Shown one piece after another: positions 44,579 to 53,014 of a DNA stretch of 64,000 nucleotides. A program made the translations under genes and the position numbers. This DNA is from Candidatus Bathyarchaeota archaeon (GTDB lineage Archaea; Thermoproteota; Bathyarchaeia; Bathyarchaeales; Bathycorpusculaceae): the NCBI GenBank assembly GCA_003151735.1, contig PLYI01000026.1, forward strand, positions 24,281 through 88,280, written 5' to 3'. The stretch's first letter is position 1; each line of letters starts with the position of its first letter. A model generated the notes under the pieces. The model saw only the letters and a program-made list of their open reading frames with translations. It did no database searches and had not been told where the DNA came from.

Positions 44579-47062
44579 CTATGAGGGTGGTTTAATTGTA
44601 GTCCCTTCCTTAGTCCAATCGCTAAATTCGTAGGTTTTAATGCCAGGACATTGTTTTTCCAAAAGTCTTCGGGTGTCATTATCTTCAGTGGCTATAATTA
44701 TTTGATTTTGCGATGAGAGGGTGGCAATGAGCTTAGCGAAGTTTTCTTTATGTGTCAGATCCATGTTCTGTGTTGGATCATCTAAAATCATCATAGGTAG
44801 ATTGCCTGTTTGCTCATTGTTGTATGACATGAAAATTGATAGTGCTACTGAATTGAGCTGAGCGGTGCTAAAACGTGTCGGAATGTAGGTATCTTCTAGG
44901 GCACCAGCTGCTCTTATTGAGAAGATAAGTGGGTCTTCTTTTTCAATATCAATTTTTATTCGTTTGAAGTAGGGATGCCCTTGAATTTGTGAATAGTAGT
45001 TGTTAATGTCATCTTCGAGGCGCTTGAGTTGAGTTATTGCTGCTTCCTTTTCGTATTGAATAGTTATTTGTTTTATTGACTGAAGAGAGTTAGATAAACC
45101 TTCAAGCTGCTTGGCCCTTGCCTCTAGACCTTGCATCTGTTTCTCAACCATGGGGAGTTCTTTCTCTGCGGCAGTTACTTGTGAATCTTCTCCTAAATAG
45201 GTCAGAACATCAGCAAGATCAGAAAGAGTCTTTCTGAGTCTGTCAACTTCTGAAGAGTCACTATAACCAGCGATTTTTTCATCAAGACTTCTATTCAGTT
45301 CTTCAACACTCGTTAATAGATCAGGCCCTTCTTGCGTCGTTAGGGTTGCTTTCTGAAGGTCGGATTGAAGTATTTTGGTGTCACTAACTAGTTTCGTAAG
45401 ATGACTCAGAACATCATTAATTCTGCTTTTTTTACTGATAAGATCTGATTCTTTTCCAGAAAATTCCTGTATCTCTTTTTCCCAGTTTTTTATGGTTTCA
45501 TCTAAATTGACCGTTTCAAAATCTGGAACAATGAGGCGAAGCTGTTGCGCTGATGAATCAAGTGTTCTTTCTAGATCACTTATCATCCCAGAAAGCGAAT
45601 TGCTCTCCTCAAATTTCTCTCCCAAAACGCGTTCATTAATTTTGGTAGTCTTCTGGGATTCTTTTAATTTCTTAATTGATTCAACTATTTCTTCGCTAAC
45701 TTTTAGCTTGAGCGTTTTGGTCAATTCTTCGTTATTGATGCTTTGGGAACAAACAGGGCACTCTTGGTTTTTGATACCTTCAAGGCTTTCAATTGCCATT
45801 GTTAAAAGCCCCTGCTGATTTGACAATTTATCCAAGTCATCTTGGAATGAAGCAAGTTCTTGACGAGATTTTTCAATTTTTTGCTTGATTTCGTCTACGG
45901 TGCCATAGTTAACGGTGATACCGTCAAGCTTACTTCTTTCGGCTGTAACTTTTGCTTTGTTCGTGTCGTAGAGGCTCCGTTTATGGGGAAGCGAAACGAG
46001 CTTTTGCCTAACGTCCTTTACAGAGCCATTTATAGTAATAATTTCTTCATCTATTTGTTTTAATTCCGCTTTAAGGGTTTCAGCGTTTAGATCTTTCATC
46101 TCTTTAAGTTGGTTGTAAAATTCTTCATAGCGTGTTGCTTTTGCATTAATTGATGTTTTTTGGAGATTGATTTTATTTATGGCTTCTAACCTGACCCTGT
46201 CCAGACTATTTAGCCGGCTAATCAACAGTCTTTGGGCTTCAATAAAAGAAGGAATCGTTGCCTCTACTTTACCTATTTCATCGTTCTTGGCGCCGTACTT
46301 TTCATAGAGAGATTCAACATCATTTTTAGATTGCTGTATTTTTTCTATCACCGACGGGACAGATAGATCTTGCACTGAATAGCCTTTTTTCAGAAGAGCT
46401 TCCTTTGTTTGCTCAAGACTTCTTTTCAGGTTTATCAAAAACTGTATTTTGTCTCTTTTTAGAGATTCAATAGTGTCCTGAATAGCCGTTACAGATGTTT
46501 TTATTCGTTTATCAATATCAATAGTTTTAGAAAATTCACGGATCTCAAAAGTTCCTATAAGCTTATCTATTGCCTGACTACGTTCCTCAGGTTTAGCATT
46601 TAGGATCTCTCGAATAGTTTCTTGGTGCAAGAATTTGCTACGTGAAAAGTCCTCTAAATCAATCCCTAGCACATTTTTAAGTTCAATTTCAGCATCTTCA
46701 TCATTAAAAGTCTTAGTACCGAGTTTAACTTCAAGCGGTTGCTTACCTGAAGCTGTTCTTGTGCTCATTTTTCTAGTTCTACAAAGCACAAGTGAAACGC
46801 CGTTATTTGATAGACTGAGCCCAACTGTGGCCTTTTTAGATTTGGTAAAAAGGTTTACAATGGCATCCTCGCGAGCAAAATCGCCTCCTTTCATGGAAGG
46901 TACGCTTCCGGTAATCGCCCATTCTATTGATTGGAGCAAGCTACTTTTTCCTGTTCCGTTTTCGCCATATAGAAGAGTAACCCCGTCACCAAACGGCAAT
47001 TCTTCTTGTTTGTTAAACCCTCGTATACCTTGAACAAAAACACTTTTTATTTTGTAGGGCAT
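44579..47062 (-). CDS. Rad50/SMC-like ATPase with zinc hook
   Basis: 827 residues. 'LLYGENGTGKSSLLQSIEW' is Walker A. Two long coiled-coil arms flank a zinc hook 'ECPVCSQSI' at about residue 438. 'RFSTAQLNSVALSIFMSYNN' is a variant ABC signature, 'MMILDDPTQNMDLTHKENF' is Walker B, and 'QIIIATEDNDTRRLLEKQ' the switch. It is too short and too diverged for housekeeping Rad50, and no Mre11 gene is adjacent. Defence systems such as Lamassu use proteins of this kind as DNA sensors. It follows a short gene by two bases and is divergent from a nuclease gene. Confidence 0.85.
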   Translation of the reverse strand: MPYKIKSVFVQGIRGFNKQEELPFGDGVTLLYGENGTGKSSLLQSIEWAITGSVPSMKGGDFAREDAIVNLFTKSKKATVGLSLSNNGVSLVLCRTRKMSTRTASGKQPLEVKLGTKTFNDEDAEIELKNVLGIDLEDFSRSKFLHQETIREILNAKPEERSQAIDKLIGTFEIREFSKTIDIDKRIKTSVTAIQDTIESLKRDKIQFLINLKRSLEQTKEALLKKGYSVQDLSVPSVIEKIQQSKNDVESLYEKYGAKNDEIGKVEATIPSFIEAQRLLISRLNSLDRVRLEAINKINLQKTSINAKATRYEEFYNQLKEMKDLNAETLKAELKQIDEEIITINGSVKDVRQKLVSLPHKRSLYDTNKAKVTAERSKLDGITVNYGTVDEIKQKIEKSRQELASFQDDLDKLSNQQGLLTMAIESLEGIKNQECPVCSQSINNEELTKTLKLKVSEEIVESIKKLKESQKTTKINERVLGEKFEESNSLSGMISDLERTLDSSAQQLRLIVPDFETVNLDETIKNWEKEIQEFSGKESDLISKKSRINDVLSHLTKLVSDTKILQSDLQKATLTTQEGPDLLTSVEELNRSLDEKIAGYSDSSEVDRLRKTLSDLADVLTYLGEDSQVTAAEKELPMVEKQMQGLEARAKQLEGLSNSLQSIKQITIQYEKEAAITQLKRLEDDINNYYSQIQGHPYFKRIKIDIEKEDPLIFSIRAAGALEDTYIPTRFSTAQLNSVALSIFMSYNNEQTGNLPMMILDDPTQNMDLTHKENFAKLIATLSSQNQIIIATEDNDTRRLLEKQCPGIKTYEFSDWTKEGTTIKPPS

Positions 47063-47064
47063 AT

Positions 47065-47220
47065 TTATTCCTCCGACTTCGAAATCAAATCTTTGAGATA
47101 TTTGGCGAGTGCTTCTTTGCCATCTTGGTGATAGACTCTTAATAGTTCCCCGAAAAGTCGTTTGTCATCTTCTCGAGGAAGTTTTCCCTTAACGAAGGAC
47201 TCAAAAGCCTTTTCTGCCAC
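47065..47220 (-). CDS. Short partner gene of the Rad50-like ATPase
   Basis: 51 residues from GTG at 47220, with AAGAAGG seven bases upstream; GTG at 47238 would add six residues. The protein is helical and charged ('AEKAFESFVKGKLPREDDKR', 'LLRVYHQDGKEALAKYLKDL'). Its stop is two bases before the ATPase ATG, and its own last codons contain the GGAGGA ribosome site for that gene. The two are therefore translationally coupled. No family recognised. Confidence 0.6.
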   Translation of the reverse strand: MAEKAFESFVKGKLPREDDKRLFGELLRVYHQDGKEALAKYLKDLISKSEE

Positions 47221-47325
47221 AATAAAACCTTCTTTCACAGACAGAAGGCTAATTGAATCCTTCTAGTAAAAAAGCTTATCCGTTCAACCCTTATATCTAC
47301 TGAATAATCTACGCTGGTCCCTTGA

Positions 47326-47955
47326 ATGGCTGAAACTCCCGTTAGTCTGCTCCTTTGTAGACTCTATGACCTTTGCGTCTCTAAGACCAAGGAAAAAGGT
47401 GGCAATAGAATCGTCGAAGGGCATAAGTTTGAAGATGAGACATCAGAGCAAATATATCATTTTGCCAGAAACTCTGGTTTCGATACAGACCCACCTAGGA
47501 CTACGCTAAACCTTCCAACACTATCAGGTAATGCCCATCAATTCGACTCATCTTTCAAACTAGGAGGAGAAATATTTGTAGTTGAATGCAAAAACACTCG
47601 CGAAGCAGCCAAAGAATACCTTTATACATTTAACGCGAAAATTATGGACTACGTCGATGCTATCGAACCCGAACAAAGTCTCTCGTTTCGAGGTTTCTTC
47701 CTTTCAACAGTTCCAGTTGCGCTTAGTGCTTGGCGTTATGGTTTGGCTTATGGAATAAGAATTGTAGATCCAGATTCTCCACCTCCCGAGTACGTTATAG
47801 CCAATTGCGTTGGCGAGTCATTGATTGCTGCCTTTGAAGACATTCTCGAAAAGATGCTAGAATTATCCCAAAGGCAAGCAGGACGACAATGGGCACCCAA
47901 AGTCTTAGAAGAGTATCGCTTTTTATGTAGAAGATGGAAAGATGACTGCAAATAA
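47326..47955 (+). CDS. PD-(D/E)XK restriction-type nuclease
   Basis: 209 residues. 'AHQFDSSFKLGGEIFVVECK' gives the D...ExK catalytic signature: Asp in 'FDSSF' and Glu-Cys-Lys in 'VVECKN'. An upstream Glu in 'HKFEDETSEQIYHFA' could be the Mrr-type extra acidic residue. It is the first gene of a four-gene operon, divergent from the Rad50-like pair. The next gene starts inside its last 14 bases. It is probably the DNA-cutting effector of the cassette. Confidence 0.75.
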   Translation: MAETPVSLLLCRLYDLCVSKTKEKGGNRIVEGHKFEDETSEQIYHFARNSGFDTDPPRTTLNLPTLSGNAHQFDSSFKLGGEIFVVECKNTREAAKEYLYTFNAKIMDYVDAIEPEQSLSFRGFFLSTVPVALSAWRYGLAYGIRIVDPDSPPPEYVIANCVGESLIAAFEDILEKMLELSQRQAGRQWAPKVLEEYRFLCRRWKDDCK

Positions 47956-48919
47956 GATAATCTATCTGAAGGCCGTACCGATTGTTCGACGCTTAGAATA
48001 TTTAGAAGTCTTCCTAAAAGGGGTGAAAAATAGACTGGATCGAAAGGAGCTCATTTTCGCGTTAGGAGAGAGAAAAATCGCCTTTGAAATCGAAAAAGAC
48101 CTTGCCGTTGGACGTGGAAATCCTAACCGTAAAGATATAGCAAAAGCGAATTACCTTTTAAAATATTGTATACGACTTTCCCGTGATTTGGGATTTGTTG
48201 ACAAAGTTGGACTGAGATTTAGGCTGACTGAAAAGGGCATAAAGTATTTAGACTCAGACGACCACTCTCGAAAAAGAACTTTTGCTGAAGCATTCTCTGA
48301 AGTGTATCCTCATCTTACCACTATCATATTAGCATTACAACATCTCAATGGTGCCGAGGCTATTTTACCATCAGATAGCAAACATGAGTTTGAAGCCGAA
48401 TCAATGAAATATGGGTTTTCAATTAGTCAAATGTATTTTGGCACAATACGAGACATAGGGAATAGGTTAGGGCTTCTAAATTGGTACGTTAAAGGTATGG
48501 GTTCTGAAAGGAGCCAACACATCTATCTATCTTGCAGCCTTGTGACTATGGAACCCGCTTCTTTTATAGTGAGAGTTCGAAACGGAGATAAATGGCTCTT
48601 TGCAGTTCCATTTGAAATTGACAGAATCCATTTCAGAGAAGCGCTCTGGGACACATATTTGAGTCTGGTAGATGGCGTTCCTGGGTCTCCAATTTTCTAT
48701 TCAGCAGTCAGGGAACAAGTTTGTGCAACCCTCAAACTTCGAGATGACCAATTTGACTCCGAGGTCATGAAAATGGTGGATAGTGATAAAATCCTTCAAG
48801 TAATTTGGTCAGAAGGCGTATTGCAATACCAGAAAGATTCTGCGAGCATGCTGAAAAGTCTACCCCCTAAAAACGAATGGGGCAGATACGTTGTTTACCT
48901 TAAAATTGTGAGGCGCTAA
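47942..48919 (+). CDS. Winged-helix protein of the BrxL-like cassette
   Basis: 325 residues. The first ~110 residues show repeat helices and a wing-like end ('NYLLKYCIRLSRDLGFVDKV', 'LRFRLTEKGIKYLDSDDHSR'). The second half ('GFSISQMYFGTIRDIGNRLG', 'PFEIDRIHFREALWDTYLSL') has a second such module. No enzymatic motif is seen. It overlaps the nuclease gene and is four bases before the ATPase gene, so it is an integral part of the operon, perhaps for DNA or partner binding. Not a family I can name. Confidence 0.6.
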   Translation: MTANKIIYLKAVPIVRRLEYLEVFLKGVKNRLDRKELIFALGERKIAFEIEKDLAVGRGNPNRKDIAKANYLLKYCIRLSRDLGFVDKVGLRFRLTEKGIKYLDSDDHSRKRTFAEAFSEVYPHLTTIILALQHLNGAEAILPSDSKHEFEAESMKYGFSISQMYFGTIRDIGNRLGLLNWYVKGMGSERSQHIYLSCSLVTMEPASFIVRVRNGDKWLFAVPFEIDRIHFREALWDTYLSLVDGVPGSPIFYSAVREQVCATLKLRDDQFDSEVMKMVDSDKILQVIWSEGVLQYQKDSASMLKSLPPKNEWGRYVVYLKIVRR

Positions 48920-48923
48920 AACT

Positions 48924-50231
48924 GTGGACAACAACTTTTTGAAATATTATCTGAAAGAAAACCCTTTCCCAGAAACTCCAGTAATTGACCCTTTAAGCGA
49001 CGACATTAGATTGAACGGAGAGATATTTAATGAAGACATATTTAGAAAAGAAATTGAGAATTTGAGGAAAAAAACCCAGCAAGGGATAAATGTCGTCTAT
49101 CTCGCAGGCATCCAATTTGACAGAGGAATCGGAAAATCTGCCCTAATGATCAATCACATGCGACGACTAATGAATTCACCGGCCTCTACATGCGCTTATG
49201 TTAGGTGTTGTGAAAAAGAAAAACCTAAAGACGCTGTTAAGAAGGTACTTGAGCAGTGGCACCTTTGCGGCTACCTCTGGGAAGCGTTCAAGTTAGCTTT
49301 CATTGCTTTTGCCCAGGCTAAAAATGATATCCTTCTTACCTCTGACTCTGTTGAAAGCCTTTTTCGCGCTAATCCAACCATTCCCGAAAAACTACCTTTG
49401 AGTCTTTATACCCATACGAGGGACTCCGAAAAAGTGGGAAAAAACTTTTCGAACTGGATTTCGGCAAGCTTAAAAATTAGCACACCGGGAATTGGGCTCC
49501 TAACTCAAGACTATCTCACTTTTCCACCCAATTTCTTAGAGTCCATAAAGGGCAAAACCGTAGATATACTTGCGCTTTATGAATCCTGTTCTCGTTTGCT
49601 TAAAGCATATGGATATCAAAAACATTACATCTTCCTTGATCAATTTGAGGATTTAATAATGGGGACATCAAAGTCAACAATGAACAAGTTCGCACTTGAA
49701 ATGAAGAGTTTTATAAGGACATCCTCGGGATCAGCCACCATTTTTGTAACTCTTCACCCCAATTCAGAGATGAGCTTAAGGGTCCCAGCCGCTCAAGATA
49801 TGACTGGCCTAGCTCCTCTTGATGCTGTTCACAGAATTGACGTAATGGTATTAGATACAAAAGGAAATTCAGCTATTTCATTAGCTGAAGAATATTTTAA
49901 GTGTTTTAGAATCAACGGAGCACCATATGCAACCTTTCCAATAGAGCCTGAATTGCTCGAGTTTATCTGCTACCTAAATCGCGGCTTAATCAGAGGCTTT
50001 CTGGAACAACTTCATAACGGGCTGGACTTCGGTGCAAACAACGGACATCCTGAGATTACTTTCAAATATGCGAAAGAACACCCCCTTGAAATTCTAGGAA
50101 AAGAAGTAGATCAACGAACTTTAGATGGTTTCAATAGACTGAAAGGCAAGAATACTGTTGAAGAGGATTCTAACAGAGGGGGCATTGGTAAATTAATTAA
50201 GGATTTTAAGCAGTCAGAAACAAAAACTTGA
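48924..50231 (+). CDS. P-loop ATPase of the BrxL-like cassette
   Basis: 435 residues, GTG start. 'YLAGIQFDRGIGKSALMINH' is a Walker A whose first Gly is replaced by Phe. 'KHYIFLDQFEDLIMGTSKST' is Walker B with a catalytic Glu two residues on. 'TIFVTLHPNSEM' resembles sensor 1, and 'LEFICYLNRGLIRGFLEQLH' a lid helix. It resembles the ORC/STAND-like ATPases of defence loci (BrxC is a much larger analogue). It is 4 bases after its upstream neighbour and 11 bases before the BrxL-like gene. Confidence 0.7.
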   Translation: MDNNFLKYYLKENPFPETPVIDPLSDDIRLNGEIFNEDIFRKEIENLRKKTQQGINVVYLAGIQFDRGIGKSALMINHMRRLMNSPASTCAYVRCCEKEKPKDAVKKVLEQWHLCGYLWEAFKLAFIAFAQAKNDILLTSDSVESLFRANPTIPEKLPLSLYTHTRDSEKVGKNFSNWISASLKISTPGIGLLTQDYLTFPPNFLESIKGKTVDILALYESCSRLLKAYGYQKHYIFLDQFEDLIMGTSKSTMNKFALEMKSFIRTSSGSATIFVTLHPNSEMSLRVPAAQDMTGLAPLDAVHRIDVMVLDTKGNSAISLAEEYFKCFRINGAPYATFPIEPELLEFICYLNRGLIRGFLEQLHNGLDFGANNGHPEITFKYAKEHPLEILGKEVDQRTLDGFNRLKGKNTVEEDSNRGGIGKLIKDFKQSETKT

Positions 50232-50242
50232 AGGAATGTTTA

Positions 50243-51664
50243 ATGCCGGAACAATTAGGTGATAAGCTCAAACGAGTATTTGCAAAAGAAGTTGTAAACA
50301 AACGTCTTTCTAGGTGCCAACAACTTGACCGACTTCCAAAGTTCATCTCTGAATATGCAGTGAAAGAATTGGTCGGTGAAAATGAGGATAGCTGTACTTC
50401 AAGTACCCTCGCCAACTTTGTCAGACAATATTACCCAGAACCCAAGGATAAAGATAGGGTTTTGTACGATATCACGACCAAGAACGAATACACACTTTTC
50501 GATGAATTCAAAGTTCGGGTAGATGCAAAAGACGCGTCAACTAAAGTAGAGATACCTAGCTTAGGAATACGAGATGCTATGGTGATGCCCAATGTTTTAA
50601 CAGAAAATATGGATTTACTTGCATCGGGCATGTGGGGAACCGCAAAACTCGTTTATCAGAAGAATTTGCTTGAGGACGAATCGCAACAAACTCCTATTAT
50701 GATAACCGAGTTCTCTCCTCTACAATATGGCAAAATAAATATGGAAGAGTACAAGTTGCGACGCGAGGAATTTACCCTTGTTGAATGGATAGATGTCCTA
50801 ATGCAAACTCTTGGAATGAATCCAGTTGCATACACTGAACGTACTAAGCTACTATATATCAGTCGACTAATTCCACTTGTCGAAAACAACATAAATATGA
50901 TGGAACTCGGCCCTAGGGCAACCGGAAAGAGCTTTTTGTATAAGAACATTAGCTGGTACGTTAGGCTATATAGTGGTGGTCAAGTTAGCCCTGCTGTACT
51001 TTTCTATCATGGCACATTCAAAAGCTTAGGCGACATAGGTGTTCGAGATCTGGTTGTCTTCGATGAAGTTAGCAGAATTGATTTCAAGAACCCGGATGAG
51101 GTTATGGGTAAGTTCAAAGACTACATGGAGAGCGGGGAATTCGAAAGAGGCTTACTAAAACGCTCACGCAGTAATTGCAGCTTGATGTTTCAAGGAAACA
51201 TTGAAATTAGTGAAAGCCTTCCTGCCGAAGATTTTTCCACTGTTATGCCAGACTGCATGAACGATTCTGCTTTTGTCGATAGAATTCACGGGATGATTCC
51301 AGGTTGGGAAATGCCTAAAATTAAGCAGAGCGAGCTTCATCTTTGCAACGGCTATGGTCTTATTACAGATTATTTCTGTGAAGTCATGCATGAACTTCGG
51401 AAAGAAAACTTCGGCCATCACCCTTCTAAACGAATTTCCCTTAGTGCTGAAGGAGGCGAAGTGAATATAAGAGATCAAAAAGCCATTATGCGAGTGTGTA
51501 GCGGAATGTTAAAGCTCTTAAGCCCTCACGATAGTAACGATACCAAAGCTTTAAAAATTGCGACCAAAATTGCCGTAGAATATAGACAACGAATTCATGA
51601 TTGGTTATGCATTTTGAGCCCAGGAGAATTTCAACCCAAAACTATCTCGGCTAGTATAGCATAG
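50243..51664 (+). CDS. brxL: BrxL-like AAA+ protein without the Lon-type domain
   Basis: 473 residues from the ATG at 50243, eight bases after AAGGA. The BrxL core is unmistakable: 'ELGPRATGKSFLYKNISWYV', 'SGGQVSPAVLFYHG', 'GVRDLVVFDEVSRIDFKNPD', 'GKFKDYMESGEFERG', 'FVDRIHGMIPGWEMPKIKQS' and 'NGYGLITDYFCEVMHELRKE'. Family members have about 680 residues and a C-terminal Lon-like half. Here the chain ends right after the AAA+ lid helices ('RQRIHDWLCILSPGEFQ'), with a normal stop and no leftover downstream. In BREX, BrxL is an AAA+ factor needed for phage exclusion. No PglX or PglZ accompanies it. Confidence 0.85.
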   Translation: MPEQLGDKLKRVFAKEVVNKRLSRCQQLDRLPKFISEYAVKELVGENEDSCTSSTLANFVRQYYPEPKDKDRVLYDITTKNEYTLFDEFKVRVDAKDASTKVEIPSLGIRDAMVMPNVLTENMDLLASGMWGTAKLVYQKNLLEDESQQTPIMITEFSPLQYGKINMEEYKLRREEFTLVEWIDVLMQTLGMNPVAYTERTKLLYISRLIPLVENNINMMELGPRATGKSFLYKNISWYVRLYSGGQVSPAVLFYHGTFKSLGDIGVRDLVVFDEVSRIDFKNPDEVMGKFKDYMESGEFERGLLKRSRSNCSLMFQGNIEISESLPAEDFSTVMPDCMNDSAFVDRIHGMIPGWEMPKIKQSELHLCNGYGLITDYFCEVMHELRKENFGHHPSKRISLSAEGGEVNIRDQKAIMRVCSGMLKLLSPHDSNDTKALKIATKIAVEYRQRIHDWLCILSPGEFQPKTISASIA

Positions 51665-51721
51665 ATAATACCTGAATGCAAAAAGGAAATGTCGGATAGA
51701 AGCCCTAAAAGTAATTATTCT

Positions 51722-52381
51722 TTATTGATTCCAGCCGCTTTGTTTGAACTGCCGAATCGTCTTTTTTGATAACGCTACTAAGTTGTTTTCTTTGGAGTTG
51801 TCAATGTATATAGCTACTACTTTTTCTTCCTTCGAAGTGCACTGTAGGGCTCTGATCAAAAAGTCTTTCTTGTTAATCCAGTTTCTAGAAAAGACTAGAA
51901 GGTATCCATTTTCTACCTCATTCTTTGGGCTTTTTAGTTTCATCAAGTCCCATTGAAAATGGTGGAACGCAGCATCAATATTAGCATTGTTTTCTTTAAA
52001 ATCTAACTCTAAAACAATGAAAGTCTGCTGTTCTTTTTCAAAATTCTGGTTAGCTGCTCGAAAAAAGCGTTGCTTTGTTATTTCAGGGTTCCAGATTGTT
52101 AAGTCAAAATGGCCACGTGAGCCTTTCTTTAATCCTTCTTGAAGTAGTTTTCGGCTATAACGTTCTTTAGTTGGATATTCTTTGTGGATTAGACAACTCT
52201 TCGGTCCACTAGAGGTTTCGCAGCCCCACTGCTCAAGGGGAAGATTGTTGAAAATTTGATTGTAGAGATAGCAATGAAGGTCGCTTTCGGTGTAGAATAA
52301 CCAGGAGTTTTGTTGGAAAGCATGAATTAATTTTAGTATTGATGACTCAGTAATTGTGACTAGTTGGTTTTTTGAAATCAT
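51722..52381 (-). CDS. PD-(D/E)XK-like protein with an altered catalytic motif
   Basis: 219 residues, convergent with the BrxL-like gene. 'RGHFDLTIWNPEI' and 'QTFIVLELDFKEN' look like the Asp and ExK strands of a restriction-type fold, but the expected Lys reads Asp, with a Lys two residues on. It may be inactive or use the displaced Lys. Later 'NGYLLVFSRNW' is a common helper strand in this fold. It probably belongs to the defence island, though on the opposite strand. Confidence 0.5.
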   Translation of the reverse strand: MISKNQLVTITESSILKLIHAFQQNSWLFYTESDLHCYLYNQIFNNLPLEQWGCETSSGPKSCLIHKEYPTKERYSRKLLQEGLKKGSRGHFDLTIWNPEITKQRFFRAANQNFEKEQQTFIVLELDFKENNANIDAAFHHFQWDLMKLKSPKNEVENGYLLVFSRNWINKKDFLIRALQCTSKEEKVVAIYIDNSKENNLVALSKKTIRQFKQSGWNQ

Positions 52382-52438
52382 TTTTTCTCATGTACGAATT
52401 GACGCAATTAGTATTTAGAATTTGAGTAAATGGATTTT

Positions 52439-52481
52439 CATAAAAAGAAAGAGCTGAAGATTCTTGATCTTCTTTTTTATG
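52439..52481. terminator. Imperfect hairpin with A/T ends
   Basis: GAAGAT (52456-52461) pairs with ATCTTC (52467-52472), and the outer CATAAAAA pairs with TTTTTTATG, leaving a small one-sided bulge. It lies upstream of the minus-strand nuclease-like gene and downstream of nothing on the plus strand, so either a rightward terminator or a regulatory hairpin is possible. Confidence 0.4.
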
Positions 52482-52494
52482 GGATTCATTAAGC

Positions 52495-52511
52495 CTAACG
52501 TTAGCGCGCTA
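52495..52511. other. Two overlapping palindromes
   Basis: CTAACGTTAG (52495-52504) overlaps TAGCGCGCTA (52502-52511). The pair sits in the 276-base gap before a small ORF. Such compact symmetry suits an operator or recombination site; no protein is assigned. Confidence 0.4.
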
Positions 52512-52657
52512 GACCTTAGCCTTTCTTTTGCTTCTCTTTCTTCTCTTTTTATTTTCTTTTCTTGGGACTCTTCAAAATTTTCCTGTTTTGTTGATTACTT
52601 AACTTTGTTTTTCCAAAATTAGCGATAACTCTTTTTGCCTCTTGACACTGAGAACAA

Positions 52658-52909
52658 TTGCATGAGGAAACAAAAGGCTCGATCATTTTGCCTATTATCA
52701 CCCCTAAGATTGTCTTTTCAAATCCAACGGAAATTAGTCCAGATGAAAAACAATTTGTTGCGAAGCTAAGAGCTTTTAGAAAGTACTATGGAAAGATGTA
52801 CAATCTAATCCTTATCCTTCCATCTCAAGTTATTGATCGAGTCAAAGGGACTATCCAGATATCGCTGATGAAATGTGCGAAGGACGAGACCTTCCAAAGA
52901 TTTTTATAA
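52658..52909 (+). CDS. Doubtful small ORF
   Basis: 83 codons from TTG. 'ISPDEKQFVAKLRAFRKYYG' and 'LILILPSQVIDRVKGTIQIS' look like a real globular fragment (amphipathic helix, then a strand) but no ribosome site is clear. AT-rich context. It could be a fragment of a larger gene. Confidence 0.35.
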   Translation: MHEETKGSIILPIITPKIVFSNPTEISPDEKQFVAKLRAFRKYYGKMYNLILILPSQVIDRVKGTIQISLMKCAKDETFQRFL

Positions 52910-53014
52910 CTTGAGGCAGGGAAAAAGTGAAATAAGAAGGGTATCTTAAAAATTAAGAAATTAGAAATAATTATTAGACACTTAAATTTAAAGAATAACA
53001 ACAGTGAGCGCTAA

